Shown: piece after piece, positions 9,719 to 19,384 of the stretch
Numbering within the stretch: the first letter of the stretch is position 1
Layout of the letters: each line of letters opens with the position of its first letter
Source: a bacterium
Lineage (GTDB): Bacteria; Pseudomonadota; Alphaproteobacteria; Rhizobiales; JAKIUO01
NCBI GenBank assembly: GCA_024228495.1
Contig: JAAETJ010001012.1
Span: 1 to 64,000, forward strand
Length of the DNA: 64,000 nucleotides
Direction: 5' to 3'
Program-made: the position numbers and the translations under genes
Notes under the pieces: generated by a model
What the model saw: the letters and a program-made list of their open reading frames with translations, nothing else
What the model was told of the DNA's origin: nothing
Database searches by the model: none

Positions 9719-9879
9719 AACGCCTCCTGCTGAATTGCAATACTCTACCTGTAAGAGTGCGCCCCAATGATCCGCGGGTCAAGCGCACAAGCTCTAAGGG
9801 CCGCTTCTCAATTGGGTAAATATTAACAAGGCCGTAAAACCTACGCGAAATCATCACGAAACTGCCCTATTAAAGTCTT

Positions 9880-10036
9880 TAGGGAGCCGCAATGTAATGA
9901 TCTCTTGATGATGTTGCAGATGTTCGGCTTCCGGGACTAAAGACGATTTTGGAAAATAGCCCCCAAGCCCCTTTCCAAGGCCTGACCTGGAAGTCGAACC
10001 GCAACAGATCTTTTAAAGAGCGCTCCACTCCCTTTT
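9880..10036 (+). ncRNA. Candidate structured RNA (6S/SsrS-like rod)
   Basis: Long-range complementarity: agggag (9881-9886)/ctccct (10028-10033), gttgc (9913-9917)/gcaac (10001-10005), gttcggcttccgg (9922-9934)/ctggaagtcgaac (9987-9999, with 2 G-U pairs). No ORF; terminator about 25 nt downstream. Confidence 0.4.
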
Positions 10037-10060
10037 TGTGATCCCGATGTAGAGTTACTC

Positions 10061-10087
10061 AAGCTGGCGTCCCCAACGCCAGCTTTT
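10061..10087 (+). terminator. Rho-independent terminator
   Basis: aagctggcg tccccaa cgccagctt followed by tt. Confidence 0.65.
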
Positions 10088-10375
10088 GTGTTATTAGGGC
10101 AACGGTCTGGTAAATCGCGCCCAATATTACAAACTGGTAAGTATTACCACAGTCTCGCCCTATTTTTTCCGCCGTTCCGCCCCATTCCATTGCCAAAAAA
10201 CAGATGTTGCCTGGCTCGGTTTATCCTACAGGTTTCGGATTTAAAGCCCCCCAGCCCCTCCGAACCATCAAGATGAACCGGGCCTTCAACGCTCCCCCCC
10301 TTTTTCATTGTGATTTGCTCTCAACTCACCTAAAACCTTGTGAAATATTTTATTGAACAAGGGAATTGAACGGCC

Positions 10376-12358
10376 ATGACATCATCAGACGAACAGAGCG
10401 AAACAAACAACGAAACAATCAATGAAACATCTTATGAGTTTCAAGCCGAAGTCGCGCGACTACTGGAGCTGATGGTGCATTCGGTCTATTCCGAACGCGA
10501 GGTGTTTTTGCGCGAGTTGATCAGCAATAGTGCCGATGCCCTCGATAAATTGCGCTATAAAGCGCTCACCGATGAAACCATGATGCCCGATGATCTTAAA
10601 CTGGCCATCACACTTGTTGCCGACAAGGAGACCAAGACGCTCACCATCATCGATAATGGCATCGGTATGAGCAAGTCTGAACTGGTGGAAAATCTTGGCA
10701 CCATCGCGCGCTCTGGTACCAAGGCCTTCATTGATCAAATCAAGCAAGGTGATGACAGCAATAAGGCAAGCCCTGACCTCATCGGTCAGTTTGGCGTTGG
10801 CTTCTATGCCGCTTTCATGGTGGCTGACCGCGTTGATGTTATTTCCAGGAGAGCTGGATCAGATGAAAGCTTTCAGTGGACCTCGGATGGGAAAGGGATG
10901 TTTGACATCACCGCCCTTGAACAAGAACAAGCTTTTGGCACCAGCATCACCCTACATTTGAAGGACGATGCTGTGGAATTTCTTGAAGAAAGCGAAATCC
11001 AGCGCATCGTGCATACCTATTCTGATCACATTTCCTTCCCTATCTTCCTCAAAGGCGAGGAAAAGGCACCGACGGATAATGATGAGAAGAGCGAGACGGA
11101 GGATGCACAGCAACAGCTCAACGCCGCCAATGCTCTTTGGACCCGCTCCAAAAACGACATTACCCCTGAGCAGTACAAAGAATTTTATCACCATACGGCC
11201 AGCGCCTTTGATGATCCGGCCTTGACCATTCACTACACCGCCGAGGGGCGCCAGCTTTATACCAGCTTGTTATTCGTGCCCTCCATGCCGCCTTTTGATC
11301 TTTATGACGCCCAGCGCAGCGCCCATATCAAACTGTTTGTAAAACGCATTTTCATTACCGATGATGCCGAAATCCTACCCCCTTATCTGCGCTTTGTGCG
11401 CGGCATCGTCGATAGCGAAGACATCCCCCTCAACTTGTCGCGCGAAATGCTGCAAAATAATCCGCTGCTCGCATCCATCCGCAAAGCAGTGACTAACAAA
11501 GTATTGTCTGAGCTGACCAAGCTGGCCGACAATGAAGCGGAAAAATATTTGCAGGTCTGGGAGCATTTTGGGGCCGTCATGAAAGAAGGCCTCTATGAGG
11601 ACGTCGAGCGCCGCGACACGCTTTACAAACTGACGCGCTTCAAATCGACCCTTAACGAACTCGACACCAGGGTTGAGAGCGACAAGTCCGATGACACTGG
11701 TTGGCGCTCCCTTGACGACTATATCAAAGACATGCCCGAAGGCCAGACCGCCATCTATTATCTGGCGGGCGACAATATGGATCAGTTGAAAGCCAGCCCG
11801 CAGCTTGAAGGATATATGGCCCGCGGCCTTGAGGTATTATTGCTTGCCGATCCGGTCGACAGCTTCTGGGTGTCAACCGCGGCCGGGTTTGAGGGCAAAC
11901 CCTTCACCTCGATTACACAAGGGTCTGCAGCTCTTGATGACTTGCCCGTACAAGAGGGTGACGAAACTGAAAAATCTGATGATAGTGATAGCGACGCTCT
12001 GCTAGATCGCATGAAAACGGCGCTCGTAGAAGATGTCGCCGATGTGCAAAAATCATCCCGCCTTGTCGCCAGCCCCGCCTGCCTGATCGCCTCGGCGCAA
12101 GCTCCCGACCGGCAGCTGGAAAAAATGCTGGCCCAGCAAAAAGGCGGTTCCATACCAAGCGTCAAACCAATCCTTGAGATCAATGCCTCGCACGCGATGG
12201 TCAAAGCGCTCAACAGCGCCATTATTGATAATAAGGAAAAGCGTTTTAGCGACCTTGCCTTTTTGCTGCTTGATGAGGCTCGTATTCTGGAAGGCAATGC
12301 ACCAAAAGATCCTGCGAAATTTACGGAGCGTTTGAACAGGCTGTTGCTGGAGGGGTAG
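10376..12358 (+). CDS. htpG: Molecular chaperone HtpG (Hsp90)
   Basis: YEFQAEVARLLELMVHSVYSEREVFLRELISNSADALDKLRY, DNGIGMSKSELVENLGTIARSGTKAF, GQFGVGFYAAFMVADRV. Confidence 0.98.
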   Translation: MTSSDEQSETNNETINETSYEFQAEVARLLELMVHSVYSEREVFLRELISNSADALDKLRYKALTDETMMPDDLKLAITLVADKETKTLTIIDNGIGMSKSELVENLGTIARSGTKAFIDQIKQGDDSNKASPDLIGQFGVGFYAAFMVADRVDVISRRAGSDESFQWTSDGKGMFDITALEQEQAFGTSITLHLKDDAVEFLEESEIQRIVHTYSDHISFPIFLKGEEKAPTDNDEKSETEDAQQQLNAANALWTRSKNDITPEQYKEFYHHTASAFDDPALTIHYTAEGRQLYTSLLFVPSMPPFDLYDAQRSAHIKLFVKRIFITDDAEILPPYLRFVRGIVDSEDIPLNLSREMLQNNPLLASIRKAVTNKVLSELTKLADNEAEKYLQVWEHFGAVMKEGLYEDVERRDTLYKLTRFKSTLNELDTRVESDKSDDTGWRSLDDYIKDMPEGQTAIYYLAGDNMDQLKASPQLEGYMARGLEVLLLADPVDSFWVSTAAGFEGKPFTSITQGSAALDDLPVQEGDETEKSDDSDSDALLDRMKTALVEDVADVQKSSRLVASPACLIASAQAPDRQLEKMLAQQKGGSIPSVKPILEINASHAMVKALNSAIIDNKEKRFSDLAFLLLDEARILEGNAPKDPAKFTERLNRLLLEG

Positions 12359-12512
12359 ACAAAATCTCCTGCGCGGTGAGCAGAAAAGGGCTAACCCCTT
12401 TCAACCCCGTTTTAAGTGATGGGGATTGGGGACAAGTCCCCAACACTATCCGTGAGGATTTTTCCTAATCGCAATGAGTGCAAGGTTGCGATTAAGTGTT
12501 AGGAATTCTGGT

Positions 12513-13355
12513 ATGAGGTTTTTGATAAAGGGGTTTTTTCTAACCGCTGTGCTTGTCATGGGCGCAACTATTGCGCTGCCATTGCTACCCGGTGGTCAGC
12601 ATTTTCTTGATCGTGTTGAGCGCAAGGCCCGCATGGGATTGCATCAGGTGTTTTATCGTTGGAACAGACCCCTGCCTACAACCCCTCGCTTGAAAAAACT
12701 AAAAGCACGATTGAACTATCAGGGGCTCGAACTTGGCGCACCGATCTTCATGCGCATTTTCAAAAAAGAAGCCAGGCTGGAAATCTGGATCAAGGATAAA
12801 AAAAGCTTCAAGCGGTTTGCCAGCTATCCGATCTGCTATTATTCGGGGCGCCTTGGTCCCAAACAAAAACAAGGCGACCGGCAAGCGCCCGAAGGCTTTT
12901 ATAGCGTCTCCAAGCACCAGCTCAATCCCAATTCGCGCTGGCATCGCTCCTTCAATCTTGGCTATCCCAATCTGTTTGATCGCTCGCACAAACGCACCGG
13001 CAATTATTTGATGGTGCATGGTGGCTGCTCGTCAATTGGATGCTATGCCATGACCAATGATGTCATTGACGAAATCTGGACCATCATCACGCAAGCCCTC
13101 AGGCACAGCCAGCCGCGCTTTGCAGTGCATGTCTATCCGTTCAAAATGAGCCAGCACAATATGAAGCGTTATCGCAAAAACAAATGGCATTCGTTCTGGA
13201 AAGACTTGCAAAAAGGCTATGATCTGTTCGAGCAGACCAAAGTGCCTCCCAAAGTCAGCGTCTGCAAGGGCCGCTATCAAACAAGCCCGGGGCGCAAGGG
13301 ATCAACTGGCAACGCCGCCCTTCGCAAACAATGTGTGCGAGAAGTAAGGCTATAA
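12513..13355 (+). CDS. L,D-transpeptidase family (YafK-like)
   Basis: FMRIFKKEARLEIWI...GPKQKQGDRQAPEGFYSV...LMVHGGCSSIGCYAMT; start at MRFLIKGFF (signal/TM). Confidence 0.85.
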   Translation: MRFLIKGFFLTAVLVMGATIALPLLPGGQHFLDRVERKARMGLHQVFYRWNRPLPTTPRLKKLKARLNYQGLELGAPIFMRIFKKEARLEIWIKDKKSFKRFASYPICYYSGRLGPKQKQGDRQAPEGFYSVSKHQLNPNSRWHRSFNLGYPNLFDRSHKRTGNYLMVHGGCSSIGCYAMTNDVIDEIWTIITQALRHSQPRFAVHVYPFKMSQHNMKRYRKNKWHSFWKDLQKGYDLFEQTKVPPKVSVCKGRYQTSPGRKGSTGNAALRKQCVREVRL

Positions 13356-13558
13356 AGACATACCACTGAATATTGAAAACGATTTCAAAGTTAAATATAC
13401 GATAGCACCGGCTCCTTGAAACATTGATGATATCAATCCATAACAGACCCACTTCGGATACAATTTCACTGGCATTATTTGGACGAATTGTCCTACATAT
13501 CTTCAGCATCTTACGTTCAATACGTCTGGCAGCTGAACGCCCTGCGTCAAAAGCCTCC

Positions 13559-14287
13559 CTACCCCACAGCAAGACCTTGCAGATCCGTCAACTCCTTGAC
13601 GCCCTTTTTGGCGAGCACCATCAACTTACCGAAATCATCTTCGGAAAACGGTTCAGCTTCGGCGGTACCTTGAATTTCGACGATGCCGCCTTTGCCGGTC
13701 ATGACGAAATTTGTGTCGGCTTCCGCGTTACTGTCTTCGGGGTAATCGAGATCAAGCACGGCTTCGCCCTTGTAGATGCCGCATGAAACGGCAGCTACAC
13801 TGTCGCGCAACACGTCGGACACCTGTTTATCGCCAAACATGTCGCGAGCGGCCATCCAGTGCAGAGCATCATTGAGCGCTACCCAGGCGCCGGTGATGGA
13901 TGCACATCTGGTGCCGCCATCAGCCTGCAAGACATCGCAATCCACCATGATCATGCGTTCGCCAAGGACTTTCATATCGACCACGGCGCGCAAGGAGCGG
14001 CCAACGAGACGGGTGATTTCCTGGGTACGACCTCCGACCTTGCCCATTGTGCTTTCGCGGCGCATGCGCTCAGATGTGGAGCGTGGCAGCATGGAATATT
14101 CAGCCGATACCCAGCCCTTGCCGCGACCCTTCAGCCACGGCGGCACGCGCTCTTCAACGCTGGCCATACACAAAACATGGGTATTGCCGCATTTTGTCAG
14201 GCACGAACCCTCGGCATGCATGGAGACACCGCGCTCGAAACTAACGGGGCGCATTTCATCATTTTGGCGTTTGCTTGGTCTATTCAA
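13559..14287 (-). CDS. rph: Ribonuclease PH
   Basis: [72 protein letters not shown] start at 14287 with upstream gaggg RBS preferred over the ORF-track Met at 14380. Confidence 0.95.
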   Translation of the reverse strand: MNRPSKRQNDEMRPVSFERGVSMHAEGSCLTKCGNTHVLCMASVEERVPPWLKGRGKGWVSAEYSMLPRSTSERMRRESTMGKVGGRTQEITRLVGRSLRAVVDMKVLGERMIMVDCDVLQADGGTRCASITGAWVALNDALHWMAARDMFGDKQVSDVLRDSVAAVSCGIYKGEAVLDLDYPEDSNAEADTNFVMTGKGGIVEIQGTAEAEPFSEDDFGKLMVLAKKGVKELTDLQGLAVG

Positions 14288-14411
14288 CTTTAAATTTCCC
14301 TCTATAAGGTTTATGTATGCATTGGTCGGCACCATAATCGCGGCTGTCGTGAAAAGTCCATTCATTTGACGCTTTTTCATGCAATCTGATAGGAATGCTC
14401 AAAAATAAACA

Positions 14412-15479
14412 ATGAGGCCCCCCATCAAGAGACTTGAAGATATTGACGAACGATCACGGGAGATTTTCCGACAGGTTGTGGAGGCCTATCTGGAAACCGG
14501 CGAACCCGTGGGTTCGCGACTGATTTCTCGGGCGCTGCCCATGCAGCTGTCTCCGGCATCTGTACGCAATGTCATGACGGATCTGGAAGAGATCGGCTTG
14601 ATCTTTGCCCCGCACACCTCAGCCGGACGCATGCCGACCCAAACAGGCCTGCGCATGTTTGTGGATGGTCTGTTAGAAGTCGGCAATATCTCGCAGACTG
14701 AACGCAATCAAATCAAGAAGCAGATCGGACCGGGGGAAGGGGAAAGCGAGCGGTTGATGGAAGATGTTTTATCTGAAGCATCCGAGCTGCTGTCCGGCCT
14801 TTCGCAATGTGCTGGATTGGTGCTGGCCGACAAAAAAATGGCCCAAATCCGCCATATTGAATTTGTGCCGCTGGAGCCGACCAAAGCGCTGGTGGTACTG
14901 GTTGGAGAAGATGGTGAAGTGGAAAATCGGGTCATTGATTTGCCTAATGGGTTGCCACCCGCCAGCCTCATCAAGGCCAGTAATTTTCTCAATGCCCATA
15001 TAAAAGGGCGCTCAATCATGGAGTCACGCGCCGATTTACAAGTCGAGCTTAAAGCGGCTGGAGCAGAATTGGATTTACTGACGGCGCGCGTTGTGGAATC
15101 CGGGATCGCCGTATGGTCGGGAGGCAATGCGGATGCAAAAAGCCTTATTGTACGCGGCCGCTCGCACCTCATCCGCGACCTCAATGCCGATAAGGATCTC
15201 ACCCGTATTCAGCAATTATTTGATGATATGGAGAGTAAAAAAGACCTTATTGAAATCCTCCAATCTGCGGAAGATGGGTCGGGTGTGCGGATTTTTATCG
15301 GTTCGGAAAATAAAAGATTTTCTTTATCGGGATCTTCGATTATTGTATCGCCCTTCAAGGATAAACAAAAAAAGGTCATTGGCGTGCTCGGCGTAATCGG
15401 TCCAACCAGATTGAATTATGCGCGTATTATTCCTGTCGTCGATTATACAGCCCGCCTGATGGGCCGATTGCTGACTTGA
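14412..15479 (+). CDS. hrcA: Heat-inducible transcription repressor HrcA
   Basis: RSREIFRQVVEAYLETGEPVGSRLISR...LSPASVRNVMTDLEEIGL...HTSAGRMPTQTGLRMFVD. Confidence 0.96.
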   Translation: MRPPIKRLEDIDERSREIFRQVVEAYLETGEPVGSRLISRALPMQLSPASVRNVMTDLEEIGLIFAPHTSAGRMPTQTGLRMFVDGLLEVGNISQTERNQIKKQIGPGEGESERLMEDVLSEASELLSGLSQCAGLVLADKKMAQIRHIEFVPLEPTKALVVLVGEDGEVENRVIDLPNGLPPASLIKASNFLNAHIKGRSIMESRADLQVELKAAGAELDLLTARVVESGIAVWSGGNADAKSLIVRGRSHLIRDLNADKDLTRIQQLFDDMESKKDLIEILQSAEDGSGVRIFIGSENKRFSLSGSSIIVSPFKDKQKKVIGVLGVIGPTRLNYARIIPVVDYTARLMGRLLT

Positions 15480-15551
15480 TTTCACCAGACCTTTTTCGTA
15501 TCCGGCAGAACAATTAGTGTAAAATTCATCATCACGGAGCCATCAAGCTTA

Positions 15552-16247
15552 ATGACAAACGACAAAAAACAAGACGCCCCGAAATCGGCTGATGTGCCAG
15601 CGCAAAACGATGAAGTCGAAATTCTCATCGATGAGGATGGTGAGCTTTTGCCCGGGCCCATGGAACTGCTGGAAATCGAGATCGCCGATCTTAAAGATCG
15701 CTATTTGCGCCAGGCCGCGGACATGGAAAACCTGCGTAAACGCACAGAACGCGAGCGTACTGATATCAAAAAATATGCAGTGAGCGAATTTGCTCGCGAT
15801 ATTTTACCACTTTCCGACAATTTCCAGCGCGCTATTGATGCGGTGCCAGCAGGTGCTGCCGCACAGGACGAGGCGCTCAAAAGCTTTCTTGATGGCGTTA
15901 AAATGAACGAACGCGAACTGCAAAAAGTGCTGGAGCGCCACGGGGTCACACAATTGGATCCCAAGGGTGAAAAATTCGACCCCAATCAGCATCAAGCGGT
16001 GCAGCAGATCGAGAATACCGAGCTGCCCAACAATACCGTCGTTGAGGTATTTCAAGTCGGCTATGTGATCGCCGAACGGGTTTTGCGCCCGGCTGTTGTT
16101 TCCGTCGCCAAGGGTGGTACCAAAGCGGTCAGCACTCACAAGGAACCACCATTTAGCATGCCAGGTACTGACGCAGAACCTGATACACAAAAAACCGACA
16201 GCGAAGATGGCGACGAACTTGGATCAAACGTCGATAAAAGCGCTTGA
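15552..16247 (+). CDS. grpE: Nucleotide exchange factor GrpE
   Basis: ADMENLRKRTERERTDIKKYAVSEFARDILPLSDNFQRAI; downstream of hrcA. Confidence 0.95.
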   Translation: MTNDKKQDAPKSADVPAQNDEVEILIDEDGELLPGPMELLEIEIADLKDRYLRQAADMENLRKRTERERTDIKKYAVSEFARDILPLSDNFQRAIDAVPAGAAAQDEALKSFLDGVKMNERELQKVLERHGVTQLDPKGEKFDPNQHQAVQQIENTELPNNTVVEVFQVGYVIAERVLRPAVVSVAKGGTKAVSTHKEPPFSMPGTDAEPDTQKTDSEDGDELGSNVDKSA

Positions 16248-16303
16248 TCAAGCGGCATTTACGCCAACAAGTGATACAAAGTTTGAAGAAAGAACGGTTG
16301 AAT

Positions 16304-16684
16304 ATGAGTGGAAATGAAAAAGAGTATATCGTCGCATTTGACGATAGCAGTGCTTATTGTACACGCCCGGACGCCAGCACCGAGCACGTCAACTGGAACG
16401 ATATAGTCAAGGTGACGATCGAGGCCACCGGTGGCGAAAACGAGGAAGCGCCCGCCCATGTCTGGATTATATGGGGCCGCGAAAACGCATCGGGCTGCGT
16501 TTATCCAGGCGGTGCCACCGGTGCGGAACTGATGCTTTTGGAGCTTAGAAACCGCTTGGACAAATTCGATGTGGGCGCCGTTGGTGAAGCCATGAAATCA
16601 GACAAAAACCAAACCTGGCTGTTATGGCAAGAACCTGACACTGGCACCAACATACCAGAAGATGAAGACCGCGTCGTCAACTAG
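16304..16684 (+). CDS. Hypothetical protein
   Basis: Coherent ORF MSGNEKEYIVAFDDSSAYCTRPDAST..., between grpE and ggt. Confidence 0.65.
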   Translation: MSGNEKEYIVAFDDSSAYCTRPDASTEHVNWNDIVKVTIEATGGENEEAPAHVWIIWGRENASGCVYPGGATGAELMLLELRNRLDKFDVGAVGEAMKSDKNQTWLLWQEPDTGTNIPEDEDRVVN

Positions 16685-16702
16685 GCGGCATATACAGCCA
16701 AA

Positions 16703-18256
16703 TTGAAAGAACCGGTCATGGAAGTTGTCGTCGCGGCGGGACATGAAAGCACGGCCAAGGCCTGCGCCGATATGTTACACGCTGGCGGCAATGCTTTTGA
16801 TGCCGCAATGGCGGGCATGGCTGCGTCCTGCATCCCTGAAACCATCCTTTCATCGCTAGGTGGTGGCGGGTTCATGATGGCCTATCGGGCTGACAGGGAT
16901 GAAACCGTCTTGTATGATTTCTTTGCCCAGACGCCTCGACGAAAACGCCCCACCAGCGAACTTGATTTTCAGGCCATTCACGCCGATTTTGGTCCCGCTA
17001 CCCAGGAATTCCATATTGGTGCCGGTGCGAGCGCCACACCGGGGGCCATTCCGGGCCTGTTTGCCATTCACCGTGATCTGTGTACCCTGCCGCTTGCGCA
17101 AATTCTTGAACCAGCTATCGATCTGGCCCGCAATGGCGTCAAGGTCAACGATTTTCATGCCTATCTGTTTGAGGTCATAGAGCCGATCTTGACCGGCGAT
17201 GCTGCCGTTAAAGCGCTGTTTGCACCCGGCAACTCCCTGCTCAAAAAAAACGATCTGTTCCGCAACGAGGCTCTTGCCCACACCCTTGAAGCGTTGATCG
17301 CACAAGGGGAGCCATTCTTTCGGACAGGCGATCTGGCGAAGGCCATTATTGCGCAATCAGCTCAACAGGGCGGACATCTATGTGCTGCAGACCTTACATC
17401 ATACAAGGTCGAGCGACGCCAGCCGCTTACCCAAACATATCGCGATCAGCAGTTTTTTCTGAACCCAGCCCCTTGTGCAGGTGGCCCGATGATCGGCTTT
17501 GCCCTTGGTATGCTGGCACACCTTTGTCCAGATCGTGTCCCCGACCTTTGCGACCTTGTACAAACCATGTCGCTGACCAATCATGCCCGAAGCGCCAAAA
17601 CCGCTCCCCTTGAACATTTTGCAAATGACAAGCATATCGCGCAACATCTAGCAGAAGCGCAAGACCATCACCCCTCGCACAAAGGCACCACCCATATCAG
17701 CATAATCGACTCAACTGGCAATGCGGCAGCGCTGACCATCAGCAATGGAGAAGGCAATGGGCTGATGCTGGGAGACACCGGCATTATGCTCAATAATATG
17801 CTGGGAGAAGAGGATTTGCATGATGAGGGATTTCATCGCTGGCAAGAGGACCAGCGCCTCTCCAGCATGATGGCTCCGACCATCATCAAGTCGCCCGATA
17901 ACAGTCTGACAGCTCTTGGTTCAGGGGGCTCAAACCGCATTCGTAGCGCCATATTACAGGTCGCCAGCGGTCTTATTGATCATGGCTATTCCCTTGAGAA
18001 TGCCATAGATGCCCCCAGACTGCATTGCGAACAAGGCGGTCTGGTCAGTTTTGAAAATACTCCCGAAACCGCGTCATTTACCCCTATTGCCAAGCAAGAA
18101 CTACTGGCAGCTTACCCCGATGCACATGGCTGGCCGGGTCAGAACATGTTTTTTGGAGGCGTGCACGGCGTGCGCAAAATGCCCAGCGGCGAATGCGAGG
18201 GGAAAGGAGACCTGCGCCGTGCCGGTATTGCCATCAAAATCGACTCCAGCTTATGA
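16703..18256 (+). CDS. ggt: Gamma-glutamyltransferase family protein
   Basis: HAGGNAFDAAMAGMAASCIPETILSSLGGGGFMM...GTTHISIIDSTGNAAALTISNGEGNGLMLGDTGIMLNNMLGEEDL. Confidence 0.92.
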   Translation: MKEPVMEVVVAAGHESTAKACADMLHAGGNAFDAAMAGMAASCIPETILSSLGGGGFMMAYRADRDETVLYDFFAQTPRRKRPTSELDFQAIHADFGPATQEFHIGAGASATPGAIPGLFAIHRDLCTLPLAQILEPAIDLARNGVKVNDFHAYLFEVIEPILTGDAAVKALFAPGNSLLKKNDLFRNEALAHTLEALIAQGEPFFRTGDLAKAIIAQSAQQGGHLCAADLTSYKVERRQPLTQTYRDQQFFLNPAPCAGGPMIGFALGMLAHLCPDRVPDLCDLVQTMSLTNHARSAKTAPLEHFANDKHIAQHLAEAQDHHPSHKGTTHISIIDSTGNAAALTISNGEGNGLMLGDTGIMLNNMLGEEDLHDEGFHRWQEDQRLSSMMAPTIIKSPDNSLTALGSGGSNRIRSAILQVASGLIDHGYSLENAIDAPRLHCEQGGLVSFENTPETASFTPIAKQELLAAYPDAHGWPGQNMFFGGVHGVRKMPSGECEGKGDLRRAGIAIKIDSSL

Positions 18257-18489
18257 CTATGCAACAAACCCTCCTCATTATAGGACTTGTTCAGATCTAT
18301 AACTCCTCAATTCCTAGGGACTGGACACCTAAGGAACTGATCAATTGTAGAAAAAGGGAGCATAGACATCTCAATCTACGCCCCCTCTCGCGCGGAGTAA
18401 AAGTTGCTTTTAAAGGCAATTTTCGTTGGCTGCACAATCTAATAACAGATCAACCGCAACAATCCCGTTTTCTTGAAAACCAACAGTAA

Positions 18490-18981
18490 TTAGTTGGCTT
18501 TTGGTGCCGGAGCAGGTGCCGGAGCAGGTGCTGCAGCTGCAGGAGGAGCGACTGGTGCAGGTGCGCCATAGCCGTAAGGAGCATAACCATAAGGTGCGCC
18601 ATAGCCATAAGGTGCGCCATAGCCATTGTAGCCATTGTAGCCATTGTAGCCATTGTAGCCATTGTAGCCATTGTAACCGTTATAGCCAGAGCCAGAGCCA
18701 TAACCACGATAGCCATTGTAGCCGTTGCCTGCACCGCGTGCATTACCATTGCCCGAGAAGCCAAAGCTGAAGCCTCCATTTGCATTTCCTGAACCGTTGC
18801 CAGTACCCCAACCAGAACCATCGCCAGCACCATAGCCACGACCGTTGCCCCAGCCATTGTTGTAACCATTGTTGTAACCATTGTTACCCCAACCCCAAGC
18901 ACTTGCGCCACTAGTTACAAGAACAGTGCTACCAAGTGCGAGTACACTGGCAACCAGTGCAGATTTCATAATATTTTTCAT
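18490..18981 (-). CDS. Secreted Gly/Asn/Tyr-rich repeat protein, candidate sulfur globule protein
   Basis: MKNIMKSALVASVLALGSTVLVTSGASA signal peptide, then WGWGNNGYNNGYNNGWGNGRGYGAGDGSG...FSFGFSGNGNARGAGNGYNGYRGYG...(YNG)7...GAPYGYGAPYGYAPYGYGAPAPVAPP; gaggag RBS before ATG at 18981. Confidence 0.65.
   Translation of the reverse strand: MKNIMKSALVASVLALGSTVLVTSGASAWGWGNNGYNNGYNNGWGNGRGYGAGDGSGWGTGNGSGNANGGFSFGFSGNGNARGAGNGYNGYRGYGSGSGYNGYNGYNGYNGYNGYNGYNGYGAPYGYGAPYGYAPYGYGAPAPVAPPAAAAPAPAPAPAPKAN
18622..18684. repeat. 9-bp tandem repeat (gccattgta x6 plus one degenerate unit) encoding YNG
   Basis: Six perfect consecutive gccattgta units followed by accgttata. Confidence 0.95.
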
Positions 18982-19264
18982 TGTCTTTGATCTCCTCATA
19001 CTATTGTTCCATAGATGCATGGGACATCTTTTCACGGAACGATTACTACTGAGATAAATTCTATACTTATATAGCAGAATATTCAAACGTTATGTTATAC
19101 TGCGACAATAAGTGACATTATAACGGCTTTTTCTCATGTACATGTTTTTCGAATATAAGAATTAAGGCATCCCGTAAAAAACGTTTTACAAATCACAGAA
19201 ATTACGGAAAAAACAGTGACAGTAACCGAATTAATCGCAATTTGTCAAGCATGGGTATAGTCTC

Positions 19265-19342
19265 ATGTTTATGGCCAGACTTGCTCGCATTGTTGTTCCT
19301 GAGCTTCCGCATCATGTCACGCCGCGGGGTATAACACAGTAG
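19265..19342 (+). pseudogene. REP-associated tyrosine transposase (RAYT / Y1_Tnp) N-terminal remnant
   Basis: M F M A R L A R I V V P E L P H H V T P R G I T Q stop, matching the canonical MARLARIVVPGLPHHVTQRG start of RAYTs. Confidence 0.75.
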
Positions 19343-19384
19343 CTGCACACTGTCTCAAGCACTGCCATGACATATTATCTGACC

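Noticed and set aside
18622-18684. Possible CRISPR array
   Set aside because: Contiguous 9-bp units without spacers, in frame within a coding repeat.
18501-18770. His/Cys/Ser repeat ORF on + strand (SHCSHCSHC)
   Set aside because: Antisense reading of the YNG repeat; tempting as a metal-binding protein but an artefact of the microsatellite.
18450-18911. 153-aa Met/Ala/Thr repeat ORF on - strand (MATMATMATMAT...)
   Set aside because: Frame-shifted reading of the same 9-bp repeat that encodes YNG in the secreted protein; no signal peptide or sensible RBS.
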